Origin: Spirochaetales bacterium
GTDB taxonomy: Bacteria > Spirochaetota > Spirochaetia > Treponematales > Treponemataceae
Direction: 5' to 3'
NCBI GenBank assembly: GCA_003246335.1
Contig: QKAR01000016.1
Location: 1 to 47,194, forward strand
Length of the DNA stretch: 47,194 nt
In this document: piece by piece, positions 7,471 through 16,240 of the stretch
Layout: every line of letters begins with the position of its first letter
Numbering within the stretch: position 1 is the stretch's first letter
Notes under the pieces: generated by a model
Database searches by the model: none
What the model was told of the DNA's origin: nothing
Seen by the model: only the letters and a program-made list of their open reading frames with translations
Translations under genes and position numbers: made by a program

Positions 7471-8292
7471 TCACTCCTTCGGTGGTTTCCGGTATACGGC
7501 GGTAGACACGGGAACGAAATCCAGCTGAACGTTTCCGAGATTTTCCGAATGCCCCATGAACAGATAGCCACCCGGGGCCATGTGCGAGTATATGCGCTCC
7601 AATACTTTTTTTTGCGTCCCTCGGTCAAAGTAAATAAACACGTTCCGACAAAAAACGATTTGGTACTTCTTCCTGATTTGGTAGGCTGAATCCATCAGGT
7701 TCAGGCGCCGAAACAGCGTTTTCTCGCGGATTTCGGGCTTAAAACGCACGGTTCGCTGTTCGGGGTTTTTGCTCCGTAAACAGTACTTTCGCTTATAGGC
7801 GTCGGGAATTTTCGCGGCCTGATGCTCGGTGTATATGCCCGTTTGCGCGACGCGCAACACCGTTTCCGAGATATCGGTGCCCAAAATGCGATATTTAAGG
7901 GAGGCCACCGAGCGAGAATATTCCTCAAGAACCATCGCGAGCGTGTACGCTTCCTGACCCGTTGACGCGGCGACAGACCACACGTTCAGCTCTTCCGCCC
8001 CCGCGCGCACGAGCTCCGGCAATACCTGCCCCGTCAGAACCTCAAAATGATGGTTCTCGCGGAAAAAATCCGTTTCGTTCGTCGTGACGACGTCGATTAA
8101 CTGCTGGATTTCCCGCTCAAAGCCTTCCTCGCCAAAAACGTACGCGCAATACTCCTCATACGTCGAAATCTTCAGTGCGCGAAGGCGTTTCGCCAGCCGA
8201 GACTCGAGCATGATTTTTTTCGAAGGAGGTATCTTTATCCCTAAGTTAGTCTCAATGAATTCCTTAAACTGCTCAAAGGTCTCTGGATTCAT
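7471..8292 (-). CDS. cheR: Chemotaxis protein methyltransferase CheR
   Basis: CheR methylates glutamates of chemoreceptors using S-adenosylmethionine. The 273-residue protein has the all-alpha N-terminal domain (about residues 1-75), N-E-T-D-F-F-R-E near residue 91 and the SAM-binding motif V-W-S-V-A-A-S-T-G-Q-E. Further motifs are G-T-D-I-S and the late C-R-N-V-F-I-Y-F. In the SAM motif the usual Glu of S-T-G-E-E-P is Gln here (S-T-G-Q-E-A), a mild deviation. The start overlaps the cheA stop in an ATGA. Confidence 0.95.
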   Translation of the reverse strand: MNPETFEQFKEFIETNLGIKIPPSKKIMLESRLAKRLRALKISTYEEYCAYVFGEEGFEREIQQLIDVVTTNETDFFRENHHFEVLTGQVLPELVRAGAEELNVWSVAASTGQEAYTLAMVLEEYSRSVASLKYRILGTDISETVLRVAQTGIYTEHQAAKIPDAYKRKYCLRSKNPEQRTVRFKPEIREKTLFRRLNLMDSAYQIRKKYQIVFCRNVFIYFDRGTQKKVLERIYSHMAPGGYLFMGHSENLGNVQLDFVPVSTAVYRKPPKE

Positions 8293-10379
8293 TCAACCGC
8301 CCTTTCGGAAGCGTCCAGAATTTTTTCCACGTCCAGTATCAAGGCTACCGATCCGTCGCCGAGAACCGTCGCGCTTGATACGCCGTCGGCCTGCCGATAA
8401 ATTTTCCCCAGGGGCTTAATGACGGTCTGATTACTGCCCATTACCTGGTCGACGAGAATGCCGAAATGCTGATCCTTGATCGCGACGACGACGATTTGCT
8501 CAATGTGGGACCGTTCGCCCGGGACGGCGAAGAATGCCCGGATGTCGACGAACGGCAATTGGCGATCGTGGAAAATGACGATGTTGGTATCCTTTACGTG
8601 CGTCTCGCGGATAAATTCCAGGCAGCCGACGACGACCGAGAGCGGCAATACGAAATATTCCTCGGAAATGCGCACGAGAAGGCCGTCGATAATGGCGAGC
8701 GTCAGCGGAATCTTCAGGGTGATTCGGGTGAATTCGTTTTCTTTGCTTTCGAGCATGATGGAACCGTTTATCATTTCCATTTGCCGATTCACCACGTCCA
8801 TTCCGACGCCGCGCCCCGATACCGCCGTGACTTTCTCCTTGGTCGAGAATCCCGGCGCGAATAAAAGTCGATATATTTCCTGCTCGGTCAGAACGTCGTC
8901 CGGGCGGATGAGACCTTTAGAGATCGCCTTTTTAAGGATAACGTCCTTATGGAGCCCGTTACCGTCGTCCTCTATGGTGATGTATACCGACGCGCCCGTC
9001 TGTGACGCGCTTAAGCGAATCGTGCCGGATTTCGGCTTTCCGCGCTCCGCGCGAATTTCGGGGCTTTCGATTCCGTGGTCCAGGCTGTTGCGAATAATGT
9101 GGATTAACGGGTCGTTCAGTTTCTCGATGACCGTTTTATCAAGCTCGGTTTCCCCGCCGTCGGTTTCCAACTCGACGTTTTTACCCAGCTCTCCCGATAG
9201 GTCGCGGACGAGCCGTTTAAAGCTGCTGAACGTCGAACCGATGGGTACCATGCGGATGCTCATGGTGTTGTTGCGCAGTTCGTCGGTAAGCCGGCCGAAT
9301 TGCTCGACGATCGACGTGAGCTCGTCGCTCTCGATAAGTTTGCTCGTTTGCTGAATCCGCGCGTGAACGGTAACGAGCTCGCCGACGAGCGACATCAATT
9401 GGTCGAGCTTATCGGATTTTACCCGAATCGTGCTCATGTCCATGGCGGCGGTTTTCGTCTTCTGTACTTTTTGGAACTGTTTTTGCTCCTCAAGGGCGAC
9501 CTTTAAATCGGTCGGAGACACGATTTTTTCGTCCACCAAAAGCTCTCCGATGCGCTTTTGCGCTTTCAGGATACGGTCCAGAGTGCTTCGATCGAGCTTT
9601 CCCCGATCCACCAAAATTTCGCCAAGCTTCTTCGCGGATGCCTCTTCCTCGTCAACGAGATGCTCAAGACACTCGATGCTAATCGAGGAGAAATCCTCCA
9701 CGAAGATAAAAACGTCCCGTATTTCGTTTTCGGACGCTGTCGTCCATACGAAAAGCTCCCATTTCGTCAGGCAGTCCTCGGCCGATATCCCAGAGAGCGG
9801 GGGAATCCCGTCAAAAATAGGAAGGCAGATCGTTTCGCCCAGACTCTTAATTTCGGAAACGACGGAGAGCGGGTTTGCCCCGCGCCGAAACGCGTCCTTT
9901 CCCGGCTCGAACTTTATGTGCCACGTCGCGTGCTGACGCGCGGGAACGTCGGGCGCGGTTAAAGGCTGGGAGTTTTTCACCTCAGGTTTGTCGGTTTTGA
10001 ATCCGACGGTTTGCTTGAACGACTCCAGGAAGACGTCTAAATCAGCGCCGAGCGGCCCGACGGCATCCTCGGGATTCTCGAGCATCCCGAGGATCGTATC
10101 GCGCGCGAATAGGGTATCGTCGATCAATCCCCGGGAAATCGAGAGCTTCCCGTCGCGCAGCGCGGCCAGAATAGATTCGACCTCGTGGGCGAACGTCGAG
10201 ATACGATCAAGGCCGAACATGGCGGCGGAGCCCTTTATCGTGTGCATAACGCGGAAAACCGCGGAAAGGAGATCTTTATCCGAGGGGTTTTCCTCAAGAT
10301 CAAGCAGGGCGGTCTCAAGAGAACCGAGAAGCTCCAGCGCCTCTTCCTTGAAAGTCTCGATGAATTTATCGTTGCTCAT
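8289..10379 (-). CDS. cheA: Chemotaxis histidine kinase CheA with an inserted tandem-repeat module
   Basis: The 696-residue kinase has an HPt domain (residues 1-125, phospho-accepting H46 in M-H-T-I-K-G-S-A). A non-standard middle region (about 150-300) follows. Then come the P3 dimerisation helix (about 315), the P4 kinase domain (N box with R-N-S-L-D-H-G, G1 box E-D-D-G-N-G-L, later G-F-S-T-K-E and S-G-R-G-V-G-M-D) and the CheW-like P5 domain to the end. The middle region replaces the usual CheY-binding P2. It contains two tandem 24-residue repeats of the form LGxxLxxxGxxxxxxLxxxLxxQ (residues 251-274 and 276-299). The start at 10379 was chosen because it overlaps the STAS gene stop (ATGA) and begins the HPt domain; an upstream in-frame ATG lies inside the STAS gene. 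Confidence 0.95.
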   Translation of the reverse strand: MSNDKFIETFKEEALELLGSLETALLDLEENPSDKDLLSAVFRVMHTIKGSAAMFGLDRISTFAHEVESILAALRDGKLSISRGLIDDTLFARDTILGMLENPEDAVGPLGADLDVFLESFKQTVGFKTDKPEVKNSQPLTAPDVPARQHATWHIKFEPGKDAFRRGANPLSVVSEIKSLGETICLPIFDGIPPLSGISAEDCLTKWELFVWTTASENEIRDVFIFVEDFSSISIECLEHLVDEEEASAKKLGEILVDRGKLDRSTLDRILKAQKRIGELLVDEKIVSPTDLKVALEEQKQFQKVQKTKTAAMDMSTIRVKSDKLDQLMSLVGELVTVHARIQQTSKLIESDELTSIVEQFGRLTDELRNNTMSIRMVPIGSTFSSFKRLVRDLSGELGKNVELETDGGETELDKTVIEKLNDPLIHIIRNSLDHGIESPEIRAERGKPKSGTIRLSASQTGASVYITIEDDGNGLHKDVILKKAISKGLIRPDDVLTEQEIYRLLFAPGFSTKEKVTAVSGRGVGMDVVNRQMEMINGSIMLESKENEFTRITLKIPLTLAIIDGLLVRISEEYFVLPLSVVVGCLEFIRETHVKDTNIVIFHDRQLPFVDIRAFFAVPGERSHIEQIVVVAIKDQHFGILVDQVMGSNQTVIKPLGKIYRQADGVSSATVLGDGSVALILDVEKILDASERAVE

Positions 10380-10678
10380 TGCGATACCGCCTTTAGGGAG
10401 TTTTCCAACGCCTCGCCGGTCTCGCAACCGATTTCAAAAAGCCCGGTACCCATCAACGTTTTTTTCACGGAGTCGGATAGCGTTCCCGCAAAATGTATTT
10501 CGCGTTTTTTGCCGGCGGCTTCCTTGAGCGTCGCGACAAGCAGCTGAATCCCGGACAGGTCTATCGCTTCCGTTTGCGTCAAATCCACGACAACGGGCTT
10601 ATCGCCAGCCCCAAGGGCAAGCAGGTTTTTTTTGTTTTCGTTCGCGAACTCAATCGTGAGAGAAGTTAGACTATTCAT
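10376..10678 (-). CDS. STAS-domain protein (anti-sigma factor antagonist type)
   Basis: The 100-residue protein is a single STAS domain, with V-V-V-D-L-T-Q-T-E-A-I-D-L-S-G-I-Q-L-L in the region that normally holds the phosphorylatable Ser. STAS proteins act in partner-switch circuits, flipping between a kinase and a phosphatase, or as scaffold subunits. Here it is the first gene of a chemotaxis operon and overlaps cheA by 4 bp, so a role tied to CheA signalling is likely. The start at 10678 is supported by AAGGGAG about 10 nt upstream; an upstream ATG at 10759 has no such site. Confidence 0.85.
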   Translation of the reverse strand: MNSLTSLTIEFANENKKNLLALGAGDKPVVVDLTQTEAIDLSGIQLLVATLKEAAGKKREIHFAGTLSDSVKKTLMGTGLFEIGCETGEALENSLKAVSQ

Positions 10679-10762
10679 CGCGCGGACACTCCCTTCGCGC
10701 CCCTTCGGGGGCATTCGACTCGATTTCTGACAATTCCTCAACTTATACTGAAGACCCAATCG

Positions 10763-10791
10763 ATTTTAGCACTGAATATCTCGGCTGTAAA
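10763..10791 (-). promoter_or_regulatory. Promoter of the STAS-cheA-cheR-cheB-cheY-cheD operon
   Basis: On the minus strand TTTACA (10786-10791) and TAAAAT (10763-10768) are 17 bp apart, each matching 5 of 6 consensus positions. Transcription would start near 10756, giving a leader of about 77 nt. That leader contains a short GCCCC/GGGGC hairpin (10699-10712) just before the ribosome binding site. Confidence 0.65.
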
Positions 10792-10873
10792 ACGAACGAG
10801 ACACCGTTACATACTCCAATATCGATCAGTTCTAGTGTAGATTCTCATAAATTCGCTGTCAAATTCGCGCTTC

Positions 10874-10902
10874 TTTACCTCACGAGCGCCAACAAGTACA
10901 AT
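10874..10902 (+). promoter_or_regulatory. Candidate promoter placed directly before rlmJ
   Basis: TTTACC (10874-10879) and TACAAT (10897-10902) are 17 bp apart. The -10 box ends only 5 bp before the rlmJ ATG and there is no ribosome binding site, so the transcript would be leaderless or nearly so. Confidence 0.55.
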
Positions 10903-10907
10903 GGGTC

Positions 10908-11756
10908 ATGCTCAGTTATCGACACGCTTTTCACGCGGGAAACCACGCGGACGTTCTCAAGCACGCGATGCTCGCGAAAACGCTCATTCGCTTTGGGGAA
11001 AAGAAAAAGCCGTTCATTTGCATCGACACCCACGCGGGGGCGGGAATATACGACTTGCGGGACGCGCGGGCGTCAACGACGGGAGAACACATAGAGGGAA
11101 TTCAGCGATTGCTTTCAGCGGGCGATATCCCTGTTTTTTTTCAACCCTACGTATCGTTCTGCGAGGAGTCCCTCCGTCTTAGCCATTCCTATCCCGGGTC
11201 TCCGACCATCGCGCGTCGTTTTTGCCGACCGGAAGACTCCATCGTCCTGATGGAATTGCATAACGCCGAGATTGACGTGCTGCGGGGAAACGTCGGGAAC
11301 GACGGCCGCGTGCATATCCACCACCGAGACGGGTTTGATGGCCTAACGGCGCTTACGCCCCCGGACCCGCGCAGGGGCATCGCGCTTATGGACCCCAGCT
11401 ACGAAGTCGCCGAGGATTACGACCGCGCCGCGGCCGCGATCCTCGAAAGCAATAAAAAATGGCCGACGGGAACGTTTCTACTCTGGTATCCCATACTCGA
11501 TCGACGACTGCCAGAACGGCAAAGAATGATCGATCGGTTTTTATCCGCGGGGATACCGGGAACGCTCAGGATTGAGCTCATCGTTGGCGCCTCCGACGAG
11601 CAAGGTTTTGGCTTGGCCGGCTCGGGGCTTTTAATCCTTCGTCCGCCGTGGCGACTGGCGGAGGAAGCGACCGAGGCCATGCCGTGGCTTGCGAACACTC
11701 TCGGGGAACCGGGGCGGGCGGAAGCGTCCGTCGAGTGGCTTATCCCCCCAAACTGA
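10908..11756 (+). CDS. rlmJ: 23S rRNA (adenine(2030)-N6)-methyltransferase RlmJ
   Basis: RlmJ methylates A2030 of 23S rRNA. The 282-residue protein begins with the family signature M-L-S-Y-R-H-A-F-H-A-G-N-H-A-D-V-L-K-H. It has the SAM-binding stretch I-D-T-H-A-G-A-G near residue 42 and the catalytic M-D-P-S-Y-E near residue 163, a DPPY-type motif in which Ser replaces the second Pro. The length equals the family norm of about 280. The ATG is fixed by the signature at the N-terminus. No Shine-Dalgarno sequence is visible; a -10 box lies 5 bp upstream. Confidence 0.93.
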   Translation: MLSYRHAFHAGNHADVLKHAMLAKTLIRFGEKKKPFICIDTHAGAGIYDLRDARASTTGEHIEGIQRLLSAGDIPVFFQPYVSFCEESLRLSHSYPGSPTIARRFCRPEDSIVLMELHNAEIDVLRGNVGNDGRVHIHHRDGFDGLTALTPPDPRRGIALMDPSYEVAEDYDRAAAAILESNKKWPTGTFLLWYPILDRRLPERQRMIDRFLSAGIPGTLRIELIVGASDEQGFGLAGSGLLILRPPWRLAEEATEAMPWLANTLGEPGRAEASVEWLIPPN

Positions 11757-11763
11757 AAGAATC

Positions 11764-11793
11764 TTGCATCTCGACCGTGGCCCGTTGTATCGT
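11764..11793 (+). promoter_or_regulatory. Candidate promoter directly before the DNA methyltransferase
   Basis: TTGCAT (11764-11769) and TATCGT (11788-11793) are 18 bp apart. The -10 box ends 6 bp before the ATG at 11800, and no ribosome binding site is present. Confidence 0.5.
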
Positions 11794-11799
11794 ACGCCC

Positions 11800-12729
11800 A
11801 TGCCCGCAGAACGTTCGCCTCGAAATAAGACGCTCACGATCGACGACGTCGAAAGGGCGCTCTACGAAAAAAAACTGGTACTGCCCGCGCGCAGCGACCC
11901 CTTCGAGCTTCAAGACGTCCTGGATCGCGTCATCAACGCCGACGCGCTCGCGGCGCTCGATACGCTGCCGCGGGGTTTCGCCGATCTCATCGTCGTCGAC
12001 CCGCCGTATAACCTCGATAAAAATTTCCACGGTTCCGCGTTCCGCGCGATCCCCGACGACGCATACGAGGCGTACGTCGATTCCTGGCTCGTACCGGCGC
12101 TCGCGCGAGCGAAGGCAACCGCCTCGATTTACGTCTGCTCGGACTGGAAATCGTCAACGGCCGTCTACCGATCCCTGTCCCGACACGCCGTCGTGCGCAA
12201 CAGGATCACGTGGCAACGGGAAAAAGGCCGTGGTGCCGCGCGCAACTGGAAAAACTGCTCCGAGGATATTTGGTTCGCCACGCTCGGCGACGATTATTAT
12301 TTCGACGTCGACGCGGTCAAGCAGCGGAAGAAAGTGATCGCCCCGTATCGCGACAACGGTCAGCCAAAGGATTGGGAAGAGTCGGCGGACGGCAAATTTC
12401 GCCTTACCCATCCGTCAAATTTTTGGGACGATCTTACCGTCCCCTATTGGTCGATGAGGGAAAACACCGACCATCCGACGCAAAAGCCCGAGAAATTGCT
12501 CGCGAAGCTCATTCTTGCGAGCACGCCTCCGGGAGCGATCGTACTGGATCCCTTCGCGGGCTCTGGCACCACGGCGGTTACCGCCAAAAAACTGGGGCGC
12601 CGCTTCGTTACCATCGAGCAAAATCGAGAATATTGCCTCTGGGCGGAAAAAAGGCTCGCGAGAGCGGAATCCGAAACCCAAATACAGGGGTATCGAGACG
12701 GCGCGTTTCTTGGGCGAAACGACGGCTGA
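11800..12729 (+). CDS. Orphan site-specific DNA methyltransferase, beta class
   Basis: The 309-residue enzyme has the catalytic motif DPPY at residues 67-70 (followed by N-L-D-K-N-F) before the SAM-binding motif D-P-F-A-G-S-G-T-T near residue 250. This order marks beta-class N6-adenine or N4-cytosine DNA methyltransferases. Between them are W-Q-R-E-K-G-R and H-P-T-Q-K-P, both common in the family. No restriction endonuclease or specificity subunit lies nearby, so it is probably an orphan methylase with a regulatory or replication role. The recognition site cannot be read from sequence. The ATG at 11800 was preferred over 11689, which lies inside rlmJ. Confidence 0.85.
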   Translation: MPAERSPRNKTLTIDDVERALYEKKLVLPARSDPFELQDVLDRVINADALAALDTLPRGFADLIVVDPPYNLDKNFHGSAFRAIPDDAYEAYVDSWLVPALARAKATASIYVCSDWKSSTAVYRSLSRHAVVRNRITWQREKGRGAARNWKNCSEDIWFATLGDDYYFDVDAVKQRKKVIAPYRDNGQPKDWEESADGKFRLTHPSNFWDDLTVPYWSMRENTDHPTQKPEKLLAKLILASTPPGAIVLDPFAGSGTTAVTAKKLGRRFVTIEQNREYCLWAEKRLARAESETQIQGYRDGAFLGRNDG

Positions 12730-12768
12730 GGCGATGCGCGCGCGATAGGCTTTTTACCGCTTTTCCGC

Positions 12769-12774
12769 TACACT
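12769..12774 (+). promoter_or_regulatory. Possible -10 box directly before ettA
   Basis: TACACT ends 6 bp before the ettA ATG, mirroring neighbouring genes that lack a ribosome binding site. No good -35 box was found, so support comes mainly from the repeated geometry. Confidence 0.3.
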
Positions 12775-12780
12775 TCGCGC

Positions 12781-14547
12781 ATGGCAAAGACATTCGACGA
12801 CAAGAAAATCATTTATACGATGGACCGCGTCTCCAAGAGCCACGGAACCAAGCAAGTGCTGAAAGACATCAGCCTTTCTTATTTTTACGGCGCGAAGATC
12901 GGCGTGATCGGCCTGAACGGCTCGGGAAAATCGAGCCTCCTCAAAATTCTCGCCGGCGTTGATACCGAATTCGCGGGGGAAACGACGTGCGCGAGCGGCT
13001 ACACGATCGGTTATCTTGAGCAGGAGCCGAAACTCGACAGCGGTAAAACCGTTAAGGAAGTCGTGTCCGAGGGCGTGAAGGAAATTACCGACCTTCTCGC
13101 GGAATTCGACGCGATTAACGAGGCGTTCGGGGACCCAGACGCGGACATGGATAAACTCCTCGACCGTCAGGCGAAGGTGCAGGAAAAGCTCGACGCCTGC
13201 AACGCCTGGGACCTCGATAGCCAACTCGACCTCGCGATGGAGGCGCTCCGTTGCCCAGCCGCCGACCAGATCGTCGACGTCCTTTCCGGCGGCGAGCGGC
13301 GCCGCGTCGCCCTCTGCCGACTTCTCCTTCGAAAGCCAGACATTCTCCTCCTGGACGAGCCGACGAACCATCTCGACGCCGAGACGGTCGCCTGGCTTGA
13401 GCGACACCTCCAGCAATACGAGGGAACGATCATCGCCGTCACGCACGACCGCTATTTCCTCGATAACGTCGCGGCGTGGATCCTTGAGCTCGACCGCGGC
13501 GAGGGAATCCCCTGGAAAGGCAATTACTCCGGCTGGCTCGACCAAAAGGCGAAACGCCTCGCGCTCGAGGAAAAAGGCGAGTCCGATCGGCGTAAACAGC
13601 TGGAGCGGGAACTTGAGTGGGTCTCGATGAGCCCGAAAGGCCGTCACGCGAAGAGCAAGGCGCGCATAAACGAATACGAGAAACTCCTCGCGGCCGAGGG
13701 CAAGGAAAAGGTGAAGGACACGAAAATCACGATTCCCGCGGGCCCGAGGCTCGGCAATCTCGTTATAGAGGCGAAAGGCCTCGCGAAAAGCTACGGGGAC
13801 CGGCTCCTATTCGACAACGTCGACTTTCTCGTGCCGCCGGGCGCCATAGTCGGTATCGTCGGCCCAAACGGCGCGGGAAAAACCACCCTATTTAAGCTCA
13901 TCGCGGGCGCCGCGGGCCAAGCCGTGCAAACGGGGGGACCGGACGGCGAAGTCGCGATCGTGAAACCCGACGCCGGCGCCATTCGTCTCGGCGATACGGT
14001 TAAGCTCGCCTACGTCGACCAAATGAGGGGCAAACTCGACCCGGATAAAACCGTCTACGAGCAGCTGTCGGACGGCTACGACATAATCAAGCTTGGCGCG
14101 ACAGACGCGAACGGACGAGGAGTGAACGGGCCCTTGCGGGAAGTGAACGCGCGCGCGTATTGCTCGTGGTTTAACTTCTCGGGCGCGGATCAATCGCGAA
14201 AAGTCGGCGTGCTTTCCGGAGGCGAACGAAACCGGCTTAACCTCGCCATGATGGTAAAAGAGGCGGCGAACGTGCTTCTCCTCGACGAGCCGACGAACGA
14301 CCTCGACGTCAACACGATGCGAGCACTCGAGGAAGCCCTCGACGACTTCGCCGGCTGCGCGATGGTCGTCAGCCATGACCGCTGGTTCCTCGACCGCGTA
14401 TGCACGCACTTGATCGCGTTCGAGGCAAACGGCGAGGTGATTTGGTACGACGGAAACTGGAGCGAGTACGCCGAATGGCGCCGGGAGAAATTCGGCAAGG
14501 ACGCGGACACGCCGCATCGGGGCATTTACCGCAAACTCGAGCGCTAA
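12781..14547 (+). CDS. ettA: Energy-dependent translational throttle protein EttA (ABC-F)
   Basis: EttA is a ribosome-bound ABC-F ATPase that gates early elongation according to energy level. The 588-residue protein has two ATPase domains without membrane segments. Domain 1 has Walker A G-L-N-G-S-G-K-S-S, signature L-S-G-G-E-R-R-R and Walker B L-L-L-D-E-P-T-N-H-L-D. Domain 2 has G-P-N-G-A-G-K-T-T, L-S-G-G-E-R-N-R and L-L-L-D-E-P-T-N-D-L-D. The arm and linker are present, including G-R-H-A-K-S-K-A-R. It is about 30 residues longer than E. coli EttA because of insertions in the second domain (around residues 378-392 and 440-455). It ends next to a hairpin shared with the convergent chemoreceptor gene. 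Confidence 0.93.
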   Translation: MAKTFDDKKIIYTMDRVSKSHGTKQVLKDISLSYFYGAKIGVIGLNGSGKSSLLKILAGVDTEFAGETTCASGYTIGYLEQEPKLDSGKTVKEVVSEGVKEITDLLAEFDAINEAFGDPDADMDKLLDRQAKVQEKLDACNAWDLDSQLDLAMEALRCPAADQIVDVLSGGERRRVALCRLLLRKPDILLLDEPTNHLDAETVAWLERHLQQYEGTIIAVTHDRYFLDNVAAWILELDRGEGIPWKGNYSGWLDQKAKRLALEEKGESDRRKQLERELEWVSMSPKGRHAKSKARINEYEKLLAAEGKEKVKDTKITIPAGPRLGNLVIEAKGLAKSYGDRLLFDNVDFLVPPGAIVGIVGPNGAGKTTLFKLIAGAAGQAVQTGGPDGEVAIVKPDAGAIRLGDTVKLAYVDQMRGKLDPDKTVYEQLSDGYDIIKLGATDANGRGVNGPLREVNARAYCSWFNFSGADQSRKVGVLSGGERNRLNLAMMVKEAANVLLLDEPTNDLDVNTMRALEEALDDFAGCAMVVSHDRWFLDRVCTHLIAFEANGEVIWYDGNWSEYAEWRREKFGKDADTPHRGIYRKLER

Positions 14548-14555
14548 GAGAGCGG

Positions 14556-14572
14556 CCGGGCGTGGCGCCCGG
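14556..14572. terminator. Shared hairpin between ettA and the chemoreceptor gene
   Basis: CCGGGCG (14556-14562) and CGCCCGG (14566-14572) form a 7-bp GC stem with a 3-nt loop between two convergent stop codons. There is no T tract on either side, so it would be a weak or Rho-assisted terminator. Confidence 0.45.
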
Positions 14573-14584
14573 TCACGACGGCCC

Positions 14585-16144
14585 TTAGATTACCGCGAGC
14601 GCTCCCGACTCGCTTTCGCGAACCGTGAAATATTCCATTAGTTTCGAGAGTTGCTCGGCCTGCGCCGAAAGTTCCTCGGACGTCGAGGCAAGCTCTTCGG
14701 ACGCTCCGGCGTTCTGCTGAACGACGGAGTCGAGCTGGGCGATCGCGGACGACGTTTGCTCGACGCCCGTGCTTTGCTCCTTTCCGGCGGCCGTGATTTC
14801 CTGCACGAGATCGGCGGTTTTGCGGATGTCGGGGACCAATTTGCTCAGCATCTCGCCGACGGTCGTCGACGCGGTAACGCTCTTATTCGATAGGACGCCG
14901 ATCTCCTCGGAAGCGGACTGGCTTCGTTCCGCGAGTTTTCTAACCTCGGACGCGACGACGGCGAAACCCTTACCGTGCTCCCCGGCGCGCGCCGCCTCGA
15001 TTGCCGCGTTCAGGGCGAGCAAGTTCGTCTGCCGCGCGATTTCCTCGATAATGGATATCTTCGCCGCGATATCGTTCATCATCGTCACCGCCTCGGAGAC
15101 GGCTACGCTGCTCTGCTGGGCGTCTGAGGCCGCCTGTATCGCGATGCGCCCGGTTTGGTCGGCGTTATCGAAAGTTTGCTGAATCGCGCCCCTCATTTCT
15201 TCCATCGACGAGGAAACCTCTTCCGCACCGCTAGCCAGCTCGCTCGCGCCTTGAGCCAACTGCTGGGCCGCCGCGCTAAGCTCCTTGCTCCCGCCCTTCA
15301 GAACCTGCGATATCTCGCGCGCGTTCACGATAACCGTCGAAACGCGCGAACGCATATCCTCGAGCGATCGCGACAAATCGCCGAACTCGTCTTTTTGCGC
15401 GAGCAAACTCCCGTCAATTTCCGACGCGAGATTTCCGCCACCGATGAGGCCGGCGAACTTCTTTAGCCGGTCGACGGACGACGAGATCGCGCGAGAAAGA
15501 CCGAAGCCCGATATGATCGAGATCAGCAATATTACGGCGAGGCTGATAATCAGCATGGCGAGGATACGTTGGTACGCGCGCTCGGAGTTCTGGAAATTCC
15601 GTTCCGATTCGGCCAGCATAATGCCGGTCAGGTTATCCATCGCGCCGCGCATCGCCGAAAACGCCGAGGAATAATCTCCCAAGTACAATGCCCGCGCGCT
15701 TTCGTAATCGGAACTCTGCAACAAAGCCGTGATTTTATCGGTCAGTTGGGATAATTTTGCGTAATTCTCCTCGAACACGGGAATATCCTGGGATTGTCCC
15801 TCGACGCTCGCGGAGAAAACACCCTCAAAAACCGTGAACCGCTCCTTAATTTGCGCGAGGTTTTCCTCGACGGCCTTGAGGTCATCCGTCATCGCCGCGG
15901 CGTTTCGGTTTTCCGCGTGCAGGAAATACTGGCTAATCGCTATCGACGACTGATACGCGTCCCGGTCGGCCTCAATGAGGTTTTCCACGCCGACCAATCC
16001 GCTTCGATATATTTCGCGGGTCCCGTTGTTAATCGTCCCTAACGAAACGTATATCAACGCGAACCCTACGATAAAAACCGCGATGACCAGGGAAAAAATA
16101 AAAAAAAGTTTTTGGCGGATACGCATATTACCAAGAATGTTCAT
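14585..16144 (-). CDS. Methyl-accepting chemotaxis protein
   Basis: The 519-residue receptor has a membrane segment at about residues 13-34 and a periplasmic four-helix-bundle sensor of about 150 residues. A second membrane segment lies at about 190-212, then a HAMP domain (about 213-265) and the cytoplasmic signalling coiled coil. The hairpin tip [22 protein letters not shown] is conserved and is the site that contacts CheA/CheW. The ligand cannot be predicted. It has a good AAAGGAG ribosome binding site and its own promoter with a perfect -10 box. It is unlinked to the che operon by orientation but only about 4 kb away. Confidence 0.95.
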   Translation of the reverse strand: MNILGNMRIRQKLFFIFSLVIAVFIVGFALIYVSLGTINNGTREIYRSGLVGVENLIEADRDAYQSSIAISQYFLHAENRNAAAMTDDLKAVEENLAQIKERFTVFEGVFSASVEGQSQDIPVFEENYAKLSQLTDKITALLQSSDYESARALYLGDYSSAFSAMRGAMDNLTGIMLAESERNFQNSERAYQRILAMLIISLAVILLISIISGFGLSRAISSSVDRLKKFAGLIGGGNLASEIDGSLLAQKDEFGDLSRSLEDMRSRVSTVIVNAREISQVLKGGSKELSAAAQQLAQGASELASGAEEVSSSMEEMRGAIQQTFDNADQTGRIAIQAASDAQQSSVAVSEAVTMMNDIAAKISIIEEIARQTNLLALNAAIEAARAGEHGKGFAVVASEVRKLAERSQSASEEIGVLSNKSVTASTTVGEMLSKLVPDIRKTADLVQEITAAGKEQSTGVEQTSSAIAQLDSVVQQNAGASEELASTSEELSAQAEQLSKLMEYFTVRESESGALAVI

Positions 16145-16169
16145 GGGGCCTAGCTCCTTTGCTATGCAA

Positions 16170-16175
16170 ATTATA
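16170..16175 (-). promoter_or_regulatory. -10 box of the chemoreceptor gene
   Basis: A perfect TATAAT lies on the minus strand 25 bp before the chemoreceptor ATG. The -35 region (GGCAAA at 16193-16198, spacing 17) is weak. Confidence 0.5.
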
Positions 16176-16204
16176 GTGCGCGCGCGTGTCCCTTTGCCAT
16201 AAAA

Positions 16205-16233
16205 TTGACAAAGTTTCTGAGCCGCAATACAGT
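16205..16233 (+). promoter_or_regulatory. Sigma70-type promoter directly before the PAS-GGDEF gene
   Basis: TTGACA (16205-16210, perfect -35) and TACAGT (16228-16233) are 17 bp apart. The -10 box ends 7 bp before the ATG at 16241, so transcription should begin at or next to the start codon. Confidence 0.65.
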
Positions 16234-16240
16234 AAAGCCT

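Noticed and set aside
12754-13647. Minus-strand open frame of about 297 codons opposite ettA
   Set aside because: It is antisense to both ABC motifs of ettA and matches no protein family; a GC shadow.
16205-16240. TTG as the start codon of the PAS-GGDEF gene
   Set aside because: The TTG is part of a perfect TTGACA -35 box, has no ribosome binding site, and the PAS homology begins after the ATG at 16241.
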